A stretch of 64,000 nt of DNA from Arthrobacter sp. SX1312 (GCF_002929295.1 NZ_PJIM01000003.1:558001-622000), one strand, 5' to 3'; shown: positions 44,604-53,124, numbered from the stretch's first letter. The notes: a model not told the origin generated them from the letters alone. Numbers and translations: made by a program.

Positions 44604-45821
44604 ATGAGCGGTAACAGAGCTGTTGCGTACAAGGGACCAGGAAAAGTGGAGGTCATCGACACCGAGTACCCCACCTTCGAGCTGAAGGACGGGCCGGGGG
44701 TGAATCCGGCCAACGTGGGCCGGGCCCTCCACCACGGCGTGATCCTCAAGACCGTCACCACCAACATCTGCGGCTCGGACCAGCACATGGTCCGCGGGCG
44801 CACGACGGCGCCGGCAGACCTCGTGCTGGGACACGAGATCACCGGAGAGGTCGTCGAGGTGGGGCGCGACGTCGAATTCATCAAGAAGGGGGACATCTGC
44901 TCCGTCCCCTTCAACATCGCCTGCGGGCGGTGCAGGAACTGCAAGGAACGCAAGACCGGCATCTGCCTGAACGTCAATCCCGCCCGTCCCGGCGCCGCCT
45001 ACGGCTACGTGGACATGGGCGGCTGGGTGGGCGGACAGGCCGAGTACGTCCTCGTGCCCTATGCGGACTGGAACCTGCTGAAGTTCCCGGACCGGGACCA
45101 GGCCCTGGCGAAGATCCTCGACCTGACGATGCTGTCGGACATCTTCCCCACCGGCTATCACGGTGCCGTCACGGCCGGCGTCGGCGTCGGATCGACGGTC
45201 TACATCGCCGGAGCCGGCCCCGTGGGCCTCGCCGCCGCGGCGTCGGCGCAGCTGCTGGGTGCCGCCGTCGTCATCGTGGGCGACCTCAACGAGGACCGGC
45301 TGGCCCAGGCCCGGAGCTTCGGCTGCGAGACCGTCGACGTGTCCAAGGGTGATCCGCGGGATCAGATCGAGCAGCTGCTGGGCGTGCCGGAGGTCGACTG
45401 CGGCGTCGACGCCGTCGGCTTCGAGGCCCGTGGCCACGGAAGCGGCGCGTCGACCGAGGCACCGGCCACGGTGCTCAACTCGCTGATGCAGGTGACGGCC
45501 GCCGGCGGTGCACTGGGCATCCCGGGCCTGTACGTCACCGGCGACCCCGGAGGCATCGACGAGGCCGCGAAGGTCGGATCGCTGTCGATCAGTCTGGGCA
45601 CCGGATGGGCGAAGTCGCTGTCCTTCACCACCGGACAGTGTCCGGTGATGAAGTACCACCGCGGCCTGATGATGGCGATCCTGCACGATCGCGTGCAGAT
45701 CGCCAAGGCCGTGAACGCGAAGTCGATCGGCCTGGACGACGCACCCCGCGGCTACGAGGAGTTCGATGCCGGAGCTGCGACCAAGTACGTCATCGATCCG
45801 CACGGGATGGTCGCCGCCTGA
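44604..45821 (+). CDS. fdhA: glutathione-independent formaldehyde dehydrogenase
   Basis: A 405-residue zinc medium-chain dehydrogenase of the FdhA/PFDH type (Pseudomonas putida formaldehyde dehydrogenase, about 399 residues). The catalytic zinc ligands Cys56 (ICGSD) and His77 (GHE) and the structural zinc Cys107, Cys110, Cys113 and Cys121 are present. A Rossmann motif GAGPVGLAAAASAQ follows. The family keeps NAD tightly bound and turns formaldehyde and other aldehydes into acids or disproportionates them without glutathione or mycothiol. It ends at a strong terminator. Confidence 0.9.
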   Translation: MSGNRAVAYKGPGKVEVIDTEYPTFELKDGPGVNPANVGRALHHGVILKTVTTNICGSDQHMVRGRTTAPADLVLGHEITGEVVEVGRDVEFIKKGDICSVPFNIACGRCRNCKERKTGICLNVNPARPGAAYGYVDMGGWVGGQAEYVLVPYADWNLLKFPDRDQALAKILDLTMLSDIFPTGYHGAVTAGVGVGSTVYIAGAGPVGLAAAASAQLLGAAVVIVGDLNEDRLAQARSFGCETVDVSKGDPRDQIEQLLGVPEVDCGVDAVGFEARGHGSGASTEAPATVLNSLMQVTAAGGALGIPGLYVTGDPGGIDEAAKVGSLSISLGTGWAKSLSFTTGQCPVMKYHRGLMMAILHDRVQIAKAVNAKSIGLDDAPRGYEEFDAGAATKYVIDPHGMVAA

Positions 45822-45853
45822 TCAGGGCGTCGTCCGCCTGAGCGGAACCGGAA

Positions 45854-45885
45854 GGGGCTCGGACCGTGACGGTCCGGGCCCCTTT
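45854..45885 (+). terminator. terminator of the formaldehyde dehydrogenase gene
   Basis: The stem GGGGC-CGGACC / GGTCCG-GCCCC with loop GTGAC is followed by TTT. It is 33 bases after the fdhA stop. Confidence 0.8.
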
Positions 45886-46024
45886 GTCGCGCCCTCCGGG
45901 CCTCCAGTACGCCTTCTACCGCACCTCCGAATCACCCTCGGCGGGTGAGTGTCCCAGAAGATACCCCACAGGTCCAGCATAAATTCTCAACTTCACAGAA
46001 AGTCAATTACGGTTCAGTACCGAT

Positions 46025-46053
46025 TTGGCAACGAAACGAAATTACTCTACGGT
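46025..46053 (+). promoter_or_regulatory. promoter TTGGCA-17-TACGGT for the Rpf gene
   Basis: TTGGCA (46025-46030) and TACGGT (46048-46053) are separated by 17 bases in a locally AT-rich stretch (45970-46050), the only such stretch in this part of the window. Transcription would begin near 46060, leaving a leader of about 190 bases. Confidence 0.65.
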
Positions 46054-46059
46054 AGGGGT

Positions 46060-46252
46060 AGTTCCCCGTCAGGGGGAAGCGAAAACGCTGCCGCTCGGCG
46101 AGCAGCGATGAATGCCCGGCACCGCTCTCCACCGCTCGTTGCTCAACAGGCGGCTGCCGAACCATGACCTCTATACCGTCAAGGTGAGCAACGGCGCGAA
46201 GAAGTCCGGGGACGGACCTAGTGCAGGTGGCCTTTCGGAGCATCGTAACGCC
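46060..46252 (+). promoter_or_regulatory. long structured 5' leader of the Rpf gene
   Basis: About 190 transcribed but non-coding bases precede the ATG. Several stems are visible, for example CGCTGC...GCAGCG around 46090-46110 and GGGGTAGTTCCCC just after the promoter. Rpf genes of actinobacteria often carry a cyclic-di-AMP (ydaO) riboswitch here, but I cannot see its conserved blocks, so only a long structured leader is claimed. The rest of the 431-base gap (45886-46024) shows no other feature. Confidence 0.4.
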
Positions 46253-46963
46253 ATGAACACTACCAAATTCAGCACCACCGCCCGTCGCGGACTCGCAGCA
46301 GTAGCAATCGCCGGCCTCGGTCTCGGCGCTTCGGCCGGTGCGGCCAACGCCGACACCTGGGACCAGCTCGCAGAGTGCGAGAGCGGCGGAAACTGGAGCA
46401 TCAACACGGGCAACGGCTACCTCGGCGGACTGCAGTTCTCCCAGCAGAGCTGGAACGCAGCCGGCGGCTCGGGATCCCCCGCCCAGGCCAGCGTCGCAGA
46501 GCAGAAGCGTGTTGCAACGAATCTCCAGCAGATGCAGGGCTGGGGCGCATGGCCCGCCTGCTCGGCGAAGCTCGGCCTCAACGGCGGCTCGTCCACCGGC
46601 TATGTCTCCACCCAGCAGGCTCCGGCTCCCGTAGCCGCCCCCGTCCAGGCACCCGTCCAGGTCCAGGTACCCGTCGCAGCACCCGTCCAGGCCCAGGCAC
46701 CTGTTGCCCCCGTCGCCCAGGCGCCCGTCGCAGCACCCGTCCAGGTCCAGGCACCCGTCGCTGCACCCGTCCAGGCCCCCGCCGTCGCCCCTGTGGCACT
46801 GAGCGGCCAGACCTACACCATCCAGTCGGGTGACACCCTCAGCACCATCGCCGCGAAGCTCGGCGTCAACGGCGGCTGGCAGGCACTGTTCGCCGCGAAC
46901 ACCGACACCGTCATCCACGCGGACCTGATCTTCACCGGCCAGGTCCTGCAGCTCCCGGCCTAG
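46253..46963 (+). CDS. resuscitation-promoting factor-type transglycosylase with LysM domain
   Basis: A 236-residue secreted protein. Residues 1-33 form a signal peptide ending ANA. The Rpf domain (34-107, TWDQLAECESGGNWSINTGNGY...) has the catalytic Glu43 and a Cys42/Cys103 pair that would form its disulfide. Residues 122-182 are a Pro/Ala/Val/Gln-rich linker of repeated PVQVQ/APVAAPVQ units. A LysM domain (187-234, YTIQSGDTLSTIAAKLG) binds peptidoglycan. Rpf enzymes cleave the wall to trigger regrowth of dormant cells. The start MNTTKFSTTARRG gives a clean signal peptide. Confidence 0.92.
   Translation: MNTTKFSTTARRGLAAVAIAGLGLGASAGAANADTWDQLAECESGGNWSINTGNGYLGGLQFSQQSWNAAGGSGSPAQASVAEQKRVATNLQQMQGWGAWPACSAKLGLNGGSSTGYVSTQQAPAPVAAPVQAPVQVQVPVAAPVQAQAPVAPVAQAPVAAPVQVQAPVAAPVQAPAVAPVALSGQTYTIQSGDTLSTIAAKLGVNGGWQALFAANTDTVIHADLIFTGQVLQLPA
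46618..46795 (+). repeat. degenerate coding repeats of the Rpf Pro/Val/Ala linker
   Basis: Short imperfect units such as CCCGTCCAGGTCCAGGCA recur across the linker and encode APVQ/APVAAPVQ tracts. They form a flexible spacer between the catalytic and LysM domains; length is expected to vary between strains. Confidence 0.75.
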
Positions 46964-47018
46964 TCCAGGAGCTCTCCGGGTCCGGTAGCGCCCAGAGCGT
47001 CTGCCGCCCGTCCAGCAC

Positions 47019-47063
47019 GACGCAGCGGAGCCCCCGTCATCTCGACGGGGGCTCCGCTGCGTC
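47019..47063. terminator. bidirectional hairpin terminator, 20-bp perfect stem
   Basis: The arms 47019-47038 and 47044-47063 are perfectly complementary around the loop ATCTC. This is the longest perfect stem in the window and separates the convergent Rpf and lipoprotein genes. Confidence 0.85.
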
Positions 47064-47078
47064 GAGGCCCGTGAACGA

Positions 47079-47768
47079 TCAGTTGCAGGACGTGGCGTCG
47101 ACGTCGATCCTGAGGTTGTGCGGCACCGTGTAGTCGCGTTCCGGGGACGAGAACGCGACAAGGATGGTGTCGGCGCTGCCGTGTGTGACGCCGTCCGCGA
47201 GCTCCACCGTGACGATGATGTTGATGTGGGCGTCCGGCAGGAAGCGGTACCCCTCCGCCGGCTCGGGCGGTCCGATCGGCTCGGCAGGCTTCGTCGGGGT
47301 GGGGGCGGCCGTGTGCTCCTCGTGCGCATTCGCCTCCGGTGCCGGACGGTGGTGTCCCTCGCGGTTCGCGGTCTGCACCTCCGCCGAGAGGATGTCCAGC
47401 CCCTGGGGGTTGCCGAGCGCCATCTCGCCGAACGTGAAGGTCTCGAGGGTCGGGTTGTGCAGCATGACGGTGTAACGCAGGCGGCTGTCCCGGGGCTGGA
47501 CGCCGCACAGTTGCGCGCCGTCGACGCCCACGTTCAGGGGATCATCGCCGAGGTCGCTGCCCACGGGCTCCGCCCTGCTGCCGTCCGGACCGGGGGCCGG
47601 AGTGGCCACCGACCCACGGGTGCTGTCCGCGGTGTTCACCCCGAGCGGGTTCTCCTCGACGGCTCCGCACCCGGCGAGCGCCAGGGACGAGGCGAGCATG
47701 ACGGCGAGGAGTGCGGCGCCTCGACGGTGCGGCAGTACGGTCAGGTGTTTCACGGTGAGCCCATTCAT
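47079..47768 (-). CDS. hypothetical secreted lipoprotein
   Basis: A 229-residue lipoprotein. The signal peptide ends in LALAGC with Cys34 as lipidation site. A disordered Asp/Gly/Pro region follows (to about 80) and then a beta-rich domain (LRYTVMLHNPTLETFTFGEMALG, YRFLPDAHINIIVTVELADG, DYTVPHNLRIDVDATSC) with a Cys near its start and at its end that may pair. I do not recognise the family. The insertion EANAHEEHTAAPTPTKPAEP is a low-complexity linker. It may be a wall-associated binding protein. Confidence 0.7.
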   Translation of the reverse strand: MNGLTVKHLTVLPHRRGAALLAVMLASSLALAGCGAVEENPLGVNTADSTRGSVATPAPGPDGSRAEPVGSDLGDDPLNVGVDGAQLCGVQPRDSRLRYTVMLHNPTLETFTFGEMALGNPQGLDILSAEVQTANREGHHRPAPEANAHEEHTAAPTPTKPAEPIGPPEPAEGYRFLPDAHINIIVTVELADGVTHGSADTILVAFSSPERDYTVPHNLRIDVDATSCN

Positions 47769-47874
47769 GTCAGCCGGCCACGAACATCCGGCGCTGGTGC
47801 CTGTTCTTCGTTCCGTACCCCGCCGCGGCTTGGTCCGGACGGCGGGGTGGTCGCCCCGCCGTCCGCCCGGACAC

Positions 47875-48774
47875 TCAGGCGAGGGGTGTGCCTCCGGTGA
47901 CGCCGAGGATCTCTCCGGAGACGTACCGTGCATCGTTCGAGGCGAGGAAGACGTACGCGCCGGCCAGTTCCGCCGGCTGCCCCATCCGTCCCAGTGGTGT
48001 GCCCTCGCCGAAGGATTCCAGCTTCTCACTGGTCGTCGTCGCGGGCTGCAGGGGCGTCCAGACGGGGCCGGGCGCGACGGCGTTGACGCGGATCCCGCGC
48101 TCCCCGAGCAGCTCGGCGAGGCTGAACGTCAGGTTGTTGAGCGCAGCCTTGGTCGCTGCATAGTCCATGAGGTTCCGGGACGGGTGGTACCCCTGGACGG
48201 ACGTGGTGTTGATGATCGAGGCGCCGGCCGTCAGATGGGGCAGCGCGGCCTGCGTGAGCCAGATCGTCCCGTAGACGTTGGTCTCGAAGGTGCGCCGGAG
48301 CTGATCGGCGTCGACGTCGGGCAGGCCGTTCGGCTGCGCGATGTGATAGCCCGCATTGTTCACGAGGATGTCCAGGCCGCCGAGGCCGTCCACCACCTGT
48401 GACACGGCCGACGCGGCGTAGGCCTCGTCGCGGAGGTCGCCCGGCACGGCCAGGGCCTTCCGGCCCTCGGCGCGGATGAGTTCGAGGCAGCTGGCGCCGT
48501 CCTCCTCCTCCTCGGGGAGGTACCCGATGGCGACGTCGGCGCCCTCGCGCGCGAAGGCCAGCGCCACGGCCCGGCCGATGCCGGAGTCGCCGCCGGTGAT
48601 GAAGGCGCGCCGGCCACTGAGGCGCCCGTGCCCGGTATAGCTGTCCTCGCCGTGGTCGGGGCGGGGGTCCATGCGCTCCGTGAACCCTGGGTACTGCTGC
48701 AACTCGGTCGAGGGGTCGACGGCGGGGCCCCGGGGATCGTCCTGGTCGAGGGTGCCTGACGGTTCGTTGGACAT
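47875..48774 (-). CDS. SDR family oxidoreductase (YghA/general-stress type)
   Basis: A 299-residue SDR with a long N-terminal tail (about 45 residues, YPGFTERMDPRPDHGEDSYTGHGRLSGR) before the cofactor motif TGGDSGIGRA, typical of the YghA/YdaD general-stress SDRs. The catalytic Tyr-x-x-x-Lys lies in MDYAATKAALNNL and the NNAGYH motif is intact. Enzymes of this group reduce aldehydes and ketones. AGGAGC precedes the ATG. It diverges from the type III PKS operon with an 82-base gap. Confidence 0.88.
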   Translation of the reverse strand: MSNEPSGTLDQDDPRGPAVDPSTELQQYPGFTERMDPRPDHGEDSYTGHGRLSGRRAFITGGDSGIGRAVALAFAREGADVAIGYLPEEEEDGASCLELIRAEGRKALAVPGDLRDEAYAASAVSQVVDGLGGLDILVNNAGYHIAQPNGLPDVDADQLRRTFETNVYGTIWLTQAALPHLTAGASIINTTSVQGYHPSRNLMDYAATKAALNNLTFSLAELLGERGIRVNAVAPGPVWTPLQPATTTSEKLESFGEGTPLGRMGQPAELAGAYVFLASNDARYVSGEILGVTGGTPLA

Positions 48775-48820
48775 GATGCTCCTGGTGACGGCGGGAGGGT
48801 GGATGCTAAGCCTACTGTCA

Positions 48821-48849
48821 TTGTGTTTGCAGCGTCAGTCCTCTAGTAA
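48821..48849 (+). promoter_or_regulatory. promoter TTGTGT-17-TAGTAA, leaderless start of the type III PKS operon
   Basis: TTGTGT (48821-48826) and TAGTAA (48844-48849) have ideal 17-base spacing and the ATG at 48857 is seven bases after the -10 box, so the transcript would start at the ATG. No Shine-Dalgarno sequence is present. Confidence 0.6.
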
Positions 48850-48856
48850 TGGACAT

Positions 48857-50107
48857 ATGACTGCGATCCTGAGGTCCCTCGAAACCGCCGTACCCGACAC
48901 GATCATGGTGCAGTCCCAGGTCCGTGATGTCTTTGCCGCGCAACCCGGCCTCACGCGGCTCGGCCGGCGGCTGGTCGGAGCGGCCTTCGACTCCTCGGGC
49001 ATCGAGACGCGCTACACCGCCGTCAGGGAACTCACGCTCGACAGCGCCGCGGAGGACCCCGTGTTCTTCGATCGGAAGGAACTGCGGATCCTGACGCCGA
49101 GCACCAAGACCCGCAACGAGGTCTACGCCGAGGAGGGCACGAAGCTCTTCGTCGAGGCTGCCCGCAAGGCGCTGGACGCGGCGCAGGGCATCGAGGCGGC
49201 CGACGTCACGCATGTCGTCACCGCGTCCTGCACGGGCTTCTTCGCCCCGGGTCCCGACTACAAGGTGGTGCGCGCGCTGGGCCTCGAACCCTCCGTGCAG
49301 CGCTACCATCTCGGGTTCATGGGCTGCTACGCGGCCTTCCCGGCACTGCGCGCAGCCAAGGCCTTCTGCGACGCCGACCCCGACGCCGTCGTCCTCGTCA
49401 TCGCCGCCGAACTGTGCTCGCTCCACGTGCGGTCCTCCAACAACCCCGACACCATCGTCGGCTCGTCGCTGTTCGCCGATGGTGCCGCGGCCGCGATCGT
49501 CTCCGCCCGGGACCTCCCCCTGACCGGGCCCGCCCTGACCCTCGATCACTTCGAGACCGTGCTGACCCCGGTCGGCGAGGAATCCATGGCCTGGAACATC
49601 GGCGACGAGGGGTTCGAGATGGTCCTCGGAACGTACGTCCCCCACATCATCGACGAGCACATCATCGGGGCCCTCGAACCCCTGCTCGCCCACGACGCGT
49701 CGCTGCAGGGCCTGGACTACGCGGAGATCGAGCACTGGGCCATCCACCCGGGCGGACGCAGCATCCTGGACAAGGTCGAAGCCAAGCTCGGCCTGACCCG
49801 GGACCAGCTCGTCCCCGCCCGCGAGACGCTGCGCGACTACGGCAACATGAGCAGCGCGACGGTCATGTTCGTACTGAAGCACATCCTCGACCAGCCGGCC
49901 TCCGACGGGAACAACCGGATCTGCTCCATGGCCTTCGGCCCGGGGCTCACGGTCGAGACGGCCCTGCTCACCAGGATCGGCACCGGACCGGCCGCCGGGG
50001 CCGCGACGGGGACGGCGACGGCGACGGCCGACGCCGATCCGTCGAGCGGCCCGGACGACGTCGTGCCCGACGATCTGGCGCCCATCCTCACCGACGCGGG
50101 CGCATGA
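48857..50107 (+). CDS. type III polyketide synthase (alkylresorcinol/alkylpyrone synthase type)
   Basis: A 416-residue chalcone-synthase-fold condensing enzyme. The catalytic triad is Cys125 (VTASCTGFF), His297 (WAIHPGGRS) and Asn330 (YGNMSSAT). It would extend a long-chain acyl-CoA with malonyl-CoA units and cyclise the chain to a resorcinol or pyrone. The C-terminus carries a low-complexity tail of about 45 residues (TGPAAGAATGTATATADADP) not needed for the fold. Methyltransferase and FAD monooxygenase genes follow with overlapping stops, as in the phenolic-lipid operon of Streptomyces griseus. Confidence 0.9.
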   Translation: MTAILRSLETAVPDTIMVQSQVRDVFAAQPGLTRLGRRLVGAAFDSSGIETRYTAVRELTLDSAAEDPVFFDRKELRILTPSTKTRNEVYAEEGTKLFVEAARKALDAAQGIEAADVTHVVTASCTGFFAPGPDYKVVRALGLEPSVQRYHLGFMGCYAAFPALRAAKAFCDADPDAVVLVIAAELCSLHVRSSNNPDTIVGSSLFADGAAAAIVSARDLPLTGPALTLDHFETVLTPVGEESMAWNIGDEGFEMVLGTYVPHIIDEHIIGALEPLLAHDASLQGLDYAEIEHWAIHPGGRSILDKVEAKLGLTRDQLVPARETLRDYGNMSSATVMFVLKHILDQPASDGNNRICSMAFGPGLTVETALLTRIGTGPAAGAATGTATATADADPSSGPDDVVPDDLAPILTDAGA

Positions 50108-50829
50108 GGCCTCGAGGGTTCCTCGCGGAGCGCGATCCGCACGCCATCGAGGAGATGGACCGGCCCGACTGCGACCCCCGCCGGCTCGACCGCACGTACG
50201 CCCAGTTCGGGGTGGTCAACGCCGTCGTCTCCGGATGGCGGCGCACCTACACCTCGCTGCTCCGCCCGGTCTTCTCGCGGGACCGGACCAACACGCTGCT
50301 CGACATCGGAGCCGGCGGCGGGGACGTCCCGCGCACGCTGGCACGCTGGGCCCGGCTCGACGGCTTCCCGCTCGAGGTGACGGCGATCGACCCCGACGAG
50401 CGGGCGCATGCCTTCGCCACGTCGCGTCCGCCCCTGGCCGGCCTGTCCTTCCGCCGGGCGCTGAGCTCGGAGCTCGTGGCCGAGGGTGCCGTGTTCGACG
50501 CCGTGGTCTCCAACCACGTGCTCCACCATCTCGACCGCACGGCGTTCGACGGCCTGCTCGACGACACCGAACGCCTGACGCGCACGGTCGCGGTGCACAG
50601 CGATATCGCGCGGCACCCGCTCGGCTACGCGCTGTTCTCGGCGGGCACCCTCCCGCTGCCCGGCTCCTACATCCGCCAGGACGGCCTGACCTCGATCCGC
50701 CGCAGCTACACGCCGGACGAGTTGCGCGCAGCGACCGACGGACGCGGGCAGTGGACGGTCCGCACGGCCGTGCCGTTCATCAACCTCCTCGTGCTCGACC
50801 GCCGCTCGGCGGGAGACGACGGTGCATGA
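50104..50829 (+). CDS. class I SAM-dependent methyltransferase
   Basis: A 241-residue methyltransferase with the SAM-binding motif I LLDIGAGGGDV near residue 64, the acidic beta-2 end in VTAIDPDE and the HVLHHLD segment near 140, all soluble. It overlaps the PKS gene by four bases (ATGA) and the next gene by eight. Its role is likely O- or C-methylation of the type III PKS product. The enzyme is of a different fold from the membrane-type methyltransferase of the Streptomyces griseus phenolic-lipid operon, so the analogy is functional. Confidence 0.87.
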   Translation: MRPRGFLAERDPHAIEEMDRPDCDPRRLDRTYAQFGVVNAVVSGWRRTYTSLLRPVFSRDRTNTLLDIGAGGGDVPRTLARWARLDGFPLEVTAIDPDERAHAFATSRPPLAGLSFRRALSSELVAEGAVFDAVVSNHVLHHLDRTAFDGLLDDTERLTRTVAVHSDIARHPLGYALFSAGTLPLPGSYIRQDGLTSIRRSYTPDELRAATDGRGQWTVRTAVPFINLLVLDRRSAGDDGA

Positions 50830-51958
50830 CGTGATCGTGGTCGGCGGCGGGCCCGTCGGCCTCTACACCGCCCTGCTGCTGCGGCAGGCCGGGCTCGACG
50901 CGGTCGTGCTGGAACGCCGTCAGGAGCGCAGCGGCCATTCGCGGGCCATCGGCATCCACCCGCCGGCCCTGCGTGCCCTCGAAGCCGGCGGCATCGCCGA
51001 TGACCTGCGCGCGCGCGGGGTGCGGATCCGGGACGGGATCGCCCGGAGCGCAGGCCGGGACGTGGGCACCGTGTCCTTCTCGGCCCTCCCGGGCGAGGAG
51101 ACGTACGTCCTCGCCGTGCCGCAGGCCGTCACCGAGGAGATCCTGGAGCGCCACCTCGAGGACGGGTTCCCGGGCACGCTGCGCCGCGGCGTCGCCGTCG
51201 TCACCACGCACGACGCCGGGGACCACATCCTGGCCGTGACCCGGGAGCAGGGGGTGGACGCCGTCCTGCAGGCGCGGCTGGTCGTCGCGGCGGACGGCGC
51301 CAGGAGTTCCATCCGTGACGACGCCGGGATCCGCGCGCCCTCGCGTCGCTATCCGGACTGCTACGTCATGGGCGACTTCCGCGACACCACGGGCGACGGC
51401 GACGACGCCGTCCTGTACCTGGAGACGGGCGGGATCGTCGAGTCCTTCCCCCTGCCCGGGGGCATCCGGCGCTGGGTCGTGCGGGTCGGCTGCCCGGTGG
51501 AACGCCCCACCGCCGCCGGCCTCACACGGCTCGTCCGTGAGCGGACGGGGGTCGACGTCGACCCGGCGTCGAACTCGATGCTGAGCGCGTTCGAGGTGCG
51601 GTCCCGGCTCGCCCGGCGCCTCGTCGCCGGGCGCGTCGTGCTGGTGGGAGACGCCGCCCACGAGGTGTCCCCCATCGGCGGACAGGGCATGAACCTGGGC
51701 TGGCTCGACGCCGTAGACCTGGTCCCGATCATTACTGCGTCACTGCGCGACGGGCAGGACGTCGCCGTGCGGCTCGCGCGCTACGAGAGGGACCGCCGGG
51801 CGCAGGCGGCCCTGGCCCGCCGGAAGGCCGCCATCAACATGGCGCTCGGGCGCCCCCTGCCCGGCCCGGTCCTGCGCCCGCGCAATGCGCTCCTCGGGGC
51901 GCTGATCAGGAACAGAGCCGTCCACGCCGGTGTGGCCCGCGCGTTCACGATGCAGTAG
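50822..51958 (+). CDS. FAD-dependent monooxygenase (aromatic hydroxylase type)
   Basis: A 378-residue group A flavoprotein monooxygenase. The FAD-binding GGGPVGLYTALLLRQAG lies at the very N-terminus, the DG motif is VVAADGARSSIR and the GD motif is VVLVGDAAHEVSPIGGQGMNLGWLDA. GTG at 50822 overlaps the preceding stop by eight bases. It would hydroxylate the phenolic ring of the PKS product to a hydroquinone/quinone, the last step of a three-enzyme phenolic-lipid pathway, or act on menaquinone-like lipids. The substrate is inferred from position. Confidence 0.87.
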   Translation: MHDVIVVGGGPVGLYTALLLRQAGLDAVVLERRQERSGHSRAIGIHPPALRALEAGGIADDLRARGVRIRDGIARSAGRDVGTVSFSALPGEETYVLAVPQAVTEEILERHLEDGFPGTLRRGVAVVTTHDAGDHILAVTREQGVDAVLQARLVVAADGARSSIRDDAGIRAPSRRYPDCYVMGDFRDTTGDGDDAVLYLETGGIVESFPLPGGIRRWVVRVGCPVERPTAAGLTRLVRERTGVDVDPASNSMLSAFEVRSRLARRLVAGRVVLVGDAAHEVSPIGGQGMNLGWLDAVDLVPIITASLRDGQDVAVRLARYERDRRAQAALARRKAAINMALGRPLPGPVLRPRNALLGALIRNRAVHAGVARAFTMQ

Positions 51959-52054
51959 GCGCACCCTCCCATGACGGAACCCCGCAGGGACCACCACCGG
52001 AGGCCGAGTGGCGTGGGGCGGGGTCGCTGCGGGGTCCGAGGTGGATCGGTGGGT

Positions 52055-52594
52055 CTACTTGCGGAGCAGGCCCTTCTTGACGTTCTCGGGACGCTGCATC
52101 TCGCCCTGCTTCGCACCCATCACGACGACGATGCCGCTGATGACGGGCAGGAGCCACTGCGTGATCTTGAGCTGGGACTGTGCCTTGGCGAGTTCGTCGC
52201 TCGCTCCGGGTCGGGGCTCGGTGGCGCCCGCGCTGCCCTGCTCGGCGAGCTCGCCGACCTTCTTGCCGAGGATGCCCGAGTACAGCGAGAGCACCATGCC
52301 GATCACGGTGACCACGGACTTCAGGACGGTGTTGGACCCGACGGAATCCTGGGCGGCGACGCGGCCCTTGTTGCCGAGGATCAGGCCGATGCCTCCGACG
52401 GCGTGTGCCGCGAAGGCCGCGGTCTGGACCGGAGCCCACTTCGCCCAGCCGAGCGAGGACAGGCGCGTGCGCTCCTTGGGGTCCTTCGCCTTGCCGGTGG
52501 CTCCGTTGAGGCCGACGGCGCCCATCAGGGTTCCACCGAACCAGGCTGCCGCGCCGAGATCGTGAGCGGATCGTGCCAAAAGATTTCCTGCCAT
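52055..52594 (-). CDS. hypothetical membrane protein
   Basis: A 179-residue protein with three to four membrane segments (GGTLMGAVGLNGAT, AAFAAHAVGGIGLIL, VVTVIGMVLSLYSGIL and ITQWLLPVISGIVVVMGA). The region RTRLSSLGWAKWAPVQ is distinctive. The tail KQGEMQRPENVKKGLLRK is basic and cytosolic. No motif reveals a function. The strong AAGGAG supports the start. Confidence 0.75.
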   Translation of the reverse strand: MAGNLLARSAHDLGAAAWFGGTLMGAVGLNGATGKAKDPKERTRLSSLGWAKWAPVQTAAFAAHAVGGIGLILGNKGRVAAQDSVGSNTVLKSVVTVIGMVLSLYSGILGKKVGELAEQGSAGATEPRPGASDELAKAQSQLKITQWLLPVISGIVVVMGAKQGEMQRPENVKKGLLRK

Positions 52595-52728
52595 GATGTA
52601 AAGCTCCTTCGAGGTTGGTTCGACCTACCCCCCTACAACTATCAGCATGCTTAGGATAAAGCCATAGCACGCCCCGGGATCCGGCCAGGGTGTGCAATTT
52701 TCCCAGGAACTGCTACGAAGGGCACCCC

Positions 52729-53073
52729 ATGGCGGAGAACCAGCACGACCTCGACGAGATATGGACGCAATGGAAGGATGCGGTGAACATGAGCCCGTCC
52801 CAGTTGGAGGCGTGGCTCGACACCGAGGAATCCCGATCGGTGGGCCAGAAGGAGCCGGACGGCGGCGAGTCCGTGGGCCACCGGTCCGGCAGGCGGATCA
52901 TCGGCATCCTGCGCACCCGGCGGGACGACCTCACGGGCGAGGACGTGGAGCACATGCGGAAGGTCGTGGGCTACGTCCACCGCCATCTCGCGCAGAAGCC
53001 CTCCAAGGAGGACATCGAGACCTCGAAGTGGCGGTACTCCCTGATGAACTGGGGCCACGATCCGCTGACGTAG
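52729..53073 (+). CDS. DUF3140 family protein
   Basis: A 114-residue soluble protein of the DUF3140 family. Segments DLDEIWTQWKDAVNMSPSQLEAWLDTEESRSVGQ and VEHMRKVVGYVHRHLAQKP are typical, with WGHDPLT at the end. Function unknown, commonly linked to desiccation or stress proteins. AAGGG before ATG 52729 supports this start. It converges with the DUF2945 gene across a hairpin. Confidence 0.82.
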   Translation: MAENQHDLDEIWTQWKDAVNMSPSQLEAWLDTEESRSVGQKEPDGGESVGHRSGRRIIGILRTRRDDLTGEDVEHMRKVVGYVHRHLAQKPSKEDIETSKWRYSLMNWGHDPLT

Positions 53074-53081
53074 CGGGACGC

Positions 53082-53117
53082 GGCGAGGGGGCGCTCCCTG
53101 CGGAACGCCCCCTCGCC
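53082..53117. terminator. bidirectional hairpin terminator, 12-bp perfect stem
   Basis: Arms GGCGAGGGGGCG at 53082-53093 and its exact complement at 53106-53117 flank a 12-base loop between the convergent DUF3140 and DUF2945 genes. Confidence 0.8.
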
Positions 53118-53124
53118 GTGCCCA

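Noticed and set aside
46060-46252. ydaO-type cyclic-di-AMP riboswitch before the Rpf gene
   Set aside because: The conserved GGGGGAACC-type and GTCAGCTAACC-type blocks were not visible by eye, so I only call a long structured leader; a covariance search is needed to decide.
46618-46795. Possible CRISPR or intergenic repeats
   Set aside because: The repeats are in frame and encode the Pro/Val/Ala/Gln linker of the Rpf-LysM protein; spacing is irregular and there are no cas genes.
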